From contig JAPOLW010000010.1 in the NCBI GenBank assembly GCA_029976905.1, positions 1-17,904 of the forward strand: a DNA stretch of 17,904 nt, in the 5' to 3' direction. How positions within the stretch are numbered: position 1 is the first letter of the stretch; each line of letters opens with the position of its first letter. This document shows, piece after piece, positions 14,369-17,904 of the stretch. The translations under genes and the position numbers were made by a program. The notes under the pieces are model-generated. The model saw only the letters and a list, made by a program, of their open reading frames with translations, had not been told where the DNA came from and did not search any database. Source of the DNA: a bacterium. Its GTDB lineage: Bacteria > Desulfobacterota > Binatia > UBA12015.

Positions 14369-15661
14369 GTGTCGAAGGGGAGCGAGCAGCGAGGCGGTGC
14401 GCCGTGGTGGATTCCCCCCTTCCTCGGGCGCGCGCCCGACCTGCAGCCGGAGCACTTCCGTCTCCTGGGTTTCGTCTCTCTGGCGTTGCTCTTCGAAAAC
14501 TACGACTTCTCCCTGCTGACTGCCGCGCTTCCCTTCATCGCAGAAAGCCTCGACATCGGCGAAGCGGACCTGGGTGGCTTCACCGGCTTGATCCGTCTGG
14601 GTGCTCTGCCTGCCTTTCTCGTCGTGCCGTTTGCGGATCGGCTCGGCCGACGGCGTGTCTTTTTGGTTTCGGTCGTCGCTCTCAGCATCGGCACCCTGCT
14701 CACGGGATTCGCACAAACGGCTGCGCAATTCGTGCTGATCCAGGTGTTCACCCGCACCTTCATGCTCACGGCGGCGACCGTCGCCTTCGTCATGGTCTCC
14801 GAGGAGTTGCCCGCGGCCCATCGCGGCTGGGGCATCGGGATGCTGGGGGCGCTCGCTTCTCTGGGTCACGGCCTTTCGGCCCTGCTCTTCGCGGTGGTCG
14901 AGATCCTTCCCTACGGATGGCGCGCTCTCTACGTCATCGGACTGACGCCCGTCCTCCTCCTGCCGCGGTTTCGCCGCGGCGTGCCCGAGACGCGGCGTTT
15001 TTCCCAATCGTTGCAATCGGTGCCCGGCGACGGCACCCGGACGGCCGCCGGCCCGTTCGAGCCTCTGCGTCTTCTCGCGGTGGGTTTCCCGGGACGTGCC
15101 GCCGGGATCGTCGCGCTCGGGTTTCTCGGATCGGCCGCGATGGGCAGCGTCTATCAATTCACCGCCCAATTCCTGCTCGTGCACCGGGGTTGGGAGCCGG
15201 GACAATATTCGATCCTCGTTCTGACCGCGGGGGGCCTCGGCGTCCTCGGCAATGTCCTCGCGGGACGATTGGGCGACGAATTTGGTCGGCGCATCGTGGG
15301 CGCAAGCTTCTACGCCGTCTTCCCCCTGCTGGCCTGGGGATTCTTTCACCTCGAGGGAATCTTCATCGTCATCTCGTGGAGCTTGATGGTGCTGTCTCTC
15401 ACGGCATCGACGACGGTGTCGCGCGCTTTCGCGACCGAACTCTTCCCGACGGCCTACCGGGGAACATCGACCGGGTGTCTGACTCTCACCGAGACGATCG
15501 GCGCGGCGGTCGGACTGGCGCTGGCGAGCTTCGGAATGTCGAAGGGGCTCGCATTGACGACGGCGCTCACGGCGCTGGGACTCCTGGCGCCGCTGGGCGC
15601 TCTGGTGATTCTCACCTTTCCCGAGACGCGCGGACGCGAGTTGGAGTCGATCAGTACCTAG
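14369..15661 (+). CDS. Major facilitator superfamily transporter
   Basis: This 430-residue inner-membrane protein has about 12 hydrophobic helices. The MFS loop motif DRLGRRRV is at residues 90-97, with a second copy near the middle (GRLGDEFGRR), and PETRG closes the last helix. The first helix carries acidic residues Glu43 and Asp46 (LLFENYDFSLLTAALPF), as in sugar- and metabolite:H+ symporters of the SP/MHS type. A 30-residue soluble N-terminus precedes helix 1. GTG 14369 is used, with GCAGGGG just upstream; there is no nearby ATG. It is divergent from fabI with an 84-bp gap and ends 35 bp from a convergent gene. The substrate cannot be told: sugar, organic acid or drug are all possible. 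Confidence 0.9.
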   Translation: MSKGSEQRGGAPWWIPPFLGRAPDLQPEHFRLLGFVSLALLFENYDFSLLTAALPFIAESLDIGEADLGGFTGLIRLGALPAFLVVPFADRLGRRRVFLVSVVALSIGTLLTGFAQTAAQFVLIQVFTRTFMLTAATVAFVMVSEELPAAHRGWGIGMLGALASLGHGLSALLFAVVEILPYGWRALYVIGLTPVLLLPRFRRGVPETRRFSQSLQSVPGDGTRTAAGPFEPLRLLAVGFPGRAAGIVALGFLGSAAMGSVYQFTAQFLLVHRGWEPGQYSILVLTAGGLGVLGNVLAGRLGDEFGRRIVGASFYAVFPLLAWGFFHLEGIFIVISWSLMVLSLTASTTVSRAFATELFPTAYRGTSTGCLTLTETIGAAVGLALASFGMSKGLALTTALTALGLLAPLGALVILTFPETRGRELESIST

Positions 15662-15696
15662 GGCGCGGGCGGGGAGTCGGCGTCGGGACGGCGCCG

Positions 15697-16074
15697 TCAG
15701 CGTTCCTTCTTGTTGGGGTGCGGAATCGTCACGCGCTCGACGCGGCGCTTGGGGTTTCCGCCGACCCGGATCCGTTCGGGGATCGCGTAATAGCGCTGTC
15801 CGCGCTTGAGGTATCCGCTCCCGCCCTTCTTCTGCGGTTCGGGGTTCGGAATGAGGGCGCGCCGCCGTGCTGGCTGGCGCTGAGGGGGCGTCGTGGCGCG
15901 GCGGGGGTCACTCACGGTCCGGCCGCGCGCGGGACGCTCGGCGCGCGTGCGCAGCCTCTTGGGGTTGTAGACGCGCCCACCACGGCTCTGGGCGTAGGCG
16001 TCCCCGGGCAGGCTCGAGACGAGGATGCCCAGGGAGAACACGAGGGCCGCGAGAACGAGGGGGGTGGATTTCAT
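15697..16074 (-). CDS. Small, strongly cationic secreted protein
   Basis: The 125-residue product has a clear signal peptide (MKSTPLVLAALVFSLGILVSS, likely cleaved after DAYA near residue 29). By my count the mature part of about 96 residues has 29 Arg or Lys against 6 Asp or Glu, with no cysteine and many prolines. NPKR occurs twice (YNPKRLRTRAER and GNPKRRVER), suggesting an internal repeat. No family is recognised. The ATG overlaps the TGA stop of the upstream beta-helix gene as ATGA (16071-16074), so the two are very probably translated together. The charge fits binding to an anionic surface such as lipopolysaccharide, an acidic polysaccharide or DNA, but this is inference from composition only. 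Confidence 0.75.
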   Translation of the reverse strand: MKSTPLVLAALVFSLGILVSSLPGDAYAQSRGGRVYNPKRLRTRAERPARGRTVSDPRRATTPPQRQPARRRALIPNPEPQKKGGSGYLKRGQRYYAIPERIRVGGNPKRRVERVTIPHPNKKER

Positions 16075-17904
16075 CGATGGGCTCCCAGATCGGCGACCCC
16101 CGTGTCGGGTGGGCCGCCGGTGGCAGAACCGGAGACATCCAGGTTCGAGGCGAGGTCGGAGCCGGCGTCGATGGCGGGACTGCCGGCCGCGAGGTGGAGT
16201 GCATCCGTCTGCCAGGATTCGCCGCCCACGATGGGTCCAGCGAGAAGGGGATCGGTATCGAGTTGGAGACCCGGCCCCGTCTCGAACGAGACCGGGCGGG
16301 CATCGGCGCGGCCGTTGAGGCCGAAGAGTACATGGTCGAGGAGGATCGCGTCGGTCGGGTGGGCGCGAAGTCCAAGACGCGCATTACCGGCGACGATGGA
16401 GTTTCGCAGTCTGAGATCGCTTCGCGCGCTTCGCAGACCCTCGCGGTTGCCATAGAGGGTGAGGAAGGACAACTCGGCGCTCGATTGGAGGAGGCCGAGT
16501 CCGCTGCCTCCGTTTTCGTAGAGCAGGCTGTCACGCATCTCGAGGTCGTCCACCCGTCGCACGATGACACCATAGCGGCGACTGCCGGTCACGAGTAGCC
16601 CCGAAATCGAGATTCCCTTCCCTCCATCGATCACGACGCCGTCGCGAAGCGAGCTGGTCACGACGACGTCGTGGAGTTGCAGCCGGTCGGAGGTGCTGCG
16701 GGTCTTGACGCCGCGGAGCGCGCCCCGGATCCAGAGGTTTTCGATACGTACGCCGGCCGCGTGGACGACGATGCCATCCCGGCCGCGATCGGCTCGTGGG
16801 GCGACCCCGGGTTCGCCGGAGGGTTGCACGATCGTCTCTCCCTGCGGGCCGCGTCCACGGACGGTCAAATCCCGCGTCTCGATCCGGAGGCTCTCCTCGT
16901 AGACGCCGGGGGCGACGAGCAGGGGGTCCCCGGGGAGGGCCTCGCGAAGCGCATGTCCGAGCGTGCGCCAGGGCGTCCCCTCCTGATTGGCCTCTTCGCG
17001 GGTGCGGGTGTCGTCGCCACAACCCAGAGGCAGGCCGCCCACGCAGGGGCGCGCGTCGACGTAGAGCACGTCTTCGGGCGGAGCCGTATAGCTGGGAGCG
17101 GGCAGTGCATTCGAGGACGCGCCGTAGTGGTAGCCGAGGTCGACCGCGCCGTCATCGAGGGCCCCGGTCGTGGCCGTGCTGCCGTTCACGCCCAGAGTCG
17201 ACGCGAGCGCCGAGCCAAAGTCGACGCCGCCGCTTTGATGCCTCTGGCTCGCGATGAACTGGGACGTACGGAGGTCGACGTCCAGCCAGTCCGCGCCGAC
17301 GAGGATCCCGTCGGCGCCGGTCGGGTCGACGAACGCCGGTGCCACGGTTTCGTTGGCGCTGCATCCACTGCAGAAGAGATAGCCTTCCGGGTCGAGAGGG
17401 GTTGCGTTGCCGTCGAAGCCGTTGTGGCTCAACGACGTGCCCGGGGTATCGATCCGGAGGCCAATGCCGGAGGTCTCGACGAAGAGGTTGTCCCGGACGA
17501 CGCCAATGGCGTGAATCAGTCGCCCGTTTCCAAGGCCGTTGTGGGCAAGCGTATTGAGCGCAATCAGGTTGTCGACCGATAGCGGTTCCTCGATGGGAGC
17601 GTTGTCGTGGGAGAGTCCCCATTCGCCATTGGCGTACGAGAGATTGTTCTGGATCGTTGCAGCGTGCACGTTCTTGAGTTCGATGCCACTGAAGACGTTG
17701 CCGGTGGCGATCGAATTCTCCACGACCAGACCCGAGACGCCCGTCGCCCGGAAGCCGTCGGTGTCGGATCCGTAGGCGACGCAATTGGCAATGCGAACGT
17801 CGTCGGCGCCGGGTGTCACTACGATTCCAGTGGTCCCTCGGCGCAGGGCGAAGCCGTCGATGGTGACCCCGGGGGACGCCACGATCATGGCCGGCGCTCG
17901 AACC
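16071..17904 (-). CDS. Right-handed parallel beta-helix protein, 5' end outside window
   Basis: The frame is open to the right edge and reaches at least 611 residues, so the ATG at 17888 is internal rather than the start. The sequence is a long run of short coils such as DGFRATGVSGLVVENSIATGN and YGVIVRRVDDLEMRDSLLY, typical of NosD/pectate-lyase-like (PbH1) helices. It contains two modules: the first ends in DGAVDLGYHYG (about 17118-17146) and the second in DTGVADLGAHR at the C-terminus. The second opens with VLYVDARPC and PWRTLGHALREALPGDPLLVAPGVY, a DUF1565-type start (about 17073-16900). Cysteine pairs occur at FCSGCS and PCVGGLPLGC. Such proteins are usually exported and bind or cleave polysaccharide; no catalytic site is evident. 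It ends by ATGA overlap with the cationic-protein gene. Confidence 0.88.
   Translation of the reverse strand, partial: VRAPAMIVASPGVTIDGFALRRGTTGIVVTPGADDVRIANCVAYGSDTDGFRATGVSGLVVENSIATGNVFSGIELKNVHAATIQNNLSYANGEWGLSHDNAPIEEPLSVDNLIALNTLAHNGLGNGRLIHAIGVVRDNLFVETSGIGLRIDTPGTSLSHNGFDGNATPLDPEGYLFCSGCSANETVAPAFVDPTGADGILVGADWLDVDLRTSQFIASQRHQSGGVDFGSALASTLGVNGSTATTGALDDGAVDLGYHYGASSNALPAPSYTAPPEDVLYVDARPCVGGLPLGCGDDTRTREEANQEGTPWRTLGHALREALPGDPLLVAPGVYEESLRIETRDLTVRGRGPQGETIVQPSGEPGVAPRADRGRDGIVVHAAGVRIENLWIRGALRGVKTRSTSDRLQLHDVVVTSSLRDGVVIDGGKGISISGLLVTGSRRYGVIVRRVDDLEMRDSLLYENGGSGLGLLQSSAELSFLTLYGNREGLRSARSDLRLRNSIVAGNARLGLRAHPTDAILLDHVLFGLNGRADARPVSFETGPGLQLDTDPLLAGPIVGGESWQTDALHLAAGSPAIDAGSDLASNLDVSGSATGGPPDTGVADLGAHR

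Noticed and set aside
14203..16455. A 750-codon plus-strand frame across the MFS gene and beyond
   Set aside because: It overlaps the MFS gene in another frame and runs antisense to two minus-strand genes; it is Arg/Gly/Pro-rich with no family pattern.

Overview
The window is GC-rich chromosomal DNA, roughly two-thirds G+C by eye, from a Gram-negative bacterium. It encodes two TolC-type outer-membrane channels, a periplasmic MlaC/Ttg2D-type protein and FabI. A class V aminotransferase-serA-purA run, a type II (APH-fold) homoserine kinase homologue and long stop-free antisense frames would suit a deltaproteobacterial-type lineage (Myxococcota, Desulfobacterota or Binatota-like). That placement is inference only. 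No tRNA, rRNA, CRISPR array, transposase or phage gene was recognised.

Layout, left to right. Positions 1-90 are the 3' end of a probable glycerate 2-kinase (MOFRL family). After a 245-bp gap with a good sigma-70-type promoter come a homoserine-kinase-like gene (336-1436) and folE (1445-1996). A tandem array of about thirteen 19-bp units starts on the folE stop codon, followed by a structured and then AT-richer spacer to about 2589. The next two genes point left: a TolC-family gene (3093-about 5033) overlapping a mutT/Nudix gene (2590-3111). Divergent from them is a rightward metabolic run: class V aminotransferase (5169-6326), serA (6352-7953) and purA (7963-9255), which covers serine formation from 3-phosphoglycerate and the first step of AMP branch synthesis.

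From 9325 to 13452 lies a tight four-gene export operon: ABC-2-type ATPase, MlaC/Ttg2D-like periplasmic protein, ABC-2 permease and TolC-like channel. It has no HlyD-type adaptor and no MCE protein. This is the most unusual gene set here, because MlaC-type lipid carriers normally work with MlaE/MlaD (MCE) transporters. Convergent to it are fabI (13515-14285) and a coupled 40-residue membrane-peptide ORF overlapping the tolC 3' end. A rightward MFS transporter follows (14369-15661). Last is a leftward pair: a long right-handed beta-helix protein cut by the right window edge, joined by an ATGA overlap to a small, strongly cationic secreted protein.

The points most worth a second look are the ATPase-MlaC-permease-TolC operon, the 19-bp array that includes the folE stop codon, the kinase homologue with a glycine at the expected second metal-binding aspartate, the InhA-like Phe146 in FabI, and the beta-helix/cationic-protein pair.
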